Part shown: piece after piece, positions 5,520 to 5,634 of the stretch
Layout: every line of letters starts with the position of its first letter
Numbering within the stretch: position 1 is the first letter of the stretch
NCBI GenBank assembly: GCA_020024465.1
Contig: JAHHTT010000086.1
Span: forward strand, 1-5,634
Origin: Odoribacter sp.
GTDB lineage: Bacteria; Bacteroidota; Bacteroidia; Bacteroidales; Marinifilaceae
DNA: 5,634 bases
Direction of reading: 5' to 3'
The notes under the pieces: model-generated
Database searches by the model: none
Told to the model about the DNA's origin: nothing
The model's input: only the letters and a program-made list of their open reading frames with translations
Program-made: the position numbers and the translations under genes

Positions 5520-5634
5520 CTATTTTACGATTCGGGCTTCTTTCTTCAAAGCAGCCTGTTCCATTTCCGATCCATAACTGCCCTGGGCATAGGCGGTATC
5601 GCTGATGGCCCGGAGCATTTTATCTTTTGCCAGC
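5520..5634 (-). CDS. C-terminal end of an unidentified gene (5' partial)
   Basis: An open frame enters from the right edge on the minus strand and ends at TAG (5522-5520). The 37 visible residues include LAKDKMLRAISDTAYAQGSY followed by a polar, lysine- and glutamate-rich end EMEQAALKKEARIVK. It is helical and hydrophilic, a plausible C-terminus, and its GC-rich codon use matches the sigma-like gene rather than the agr genes. It ends 21 bases before the nuclease-like gene, which suggests one operon. The family cannot be named from this fragment. Confidence 0.55.
   Translation of the reverse strand, partial: LAKDKMLRAISDTAYAQGSYGSEMEQAALKKEARIVK

Noticed and set aside
1..5634. tRNA, rRNA, CRISPR array, integrase or relaxase
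   Set aside because: I saw no regularly spaced repeats, no cloverleaf-like stretch and no recombinase or relaxase motif in any of the credible translations, so the mobile-element idea rests only on gene style and composition.

Overview
The window looks like an accessory region from a low-to-mid GC Bacillota genome, most likely a gut Clostridia (Oscillospiraceae/Lachnospiraceae type). This rests on strong AGGAGG-type ribosome binding sites, an agr-type peptide quorum-sensing locus, and a small sigma-70 fragment of a kind common in those bacteria. The taxon is an inference from protein style, not from a marker gene.

Nearly everything is on the minus strand, so the genes read from right to left. 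The right half (about 3366-5634) is a GC-richer block: the end of an unidentified gene (5520-5634), a 309-residue protein with a possible PD-(D/E)XK nuclease-like C-terminal half (4569-5498), and a 388-residue sigma-70-like protein with an extra C-terminal domain (3366-4532). Short gaps of 21 and 36 bases suggest co-transcription. The sigma-like protein and its neighbours fit an integrative element, but no integrase, relaxase or attachment site lies inside the window.

The left-centre (about 431-3300) is an AT-rich, complete agr-type module in the order agrA-agrC-agrB-agrD, the reverse of the familiar agrBDCA. It encodes a LytTR response regulator, a six-TM GHKL histidine kinase, an AgrB peptidase with its His/Cys pair, and a short AgrD-like precursor whose Cys-Pro-Gly-Leu-Ile core would form the cyclic signal. 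Expected circuit: AgrB matures AgrD into a cyclic (thio)lactone, AgrC senses it outside the cell and phosphorylates AgrA, and AgrA activates target promoters through its LytTR domain.

The left end (1-430) holds a truncated sigma-70 fragment on the plus strand, convergent with agrD, with a 7-bp inverted repeat upstream and a possible gene start leaving the left edge on the minus strand. The main points of interest are the divergent AgrD, the reversed agr order, the nuclease-like protein and the sharp composition change between the agr module and the right-hand block.
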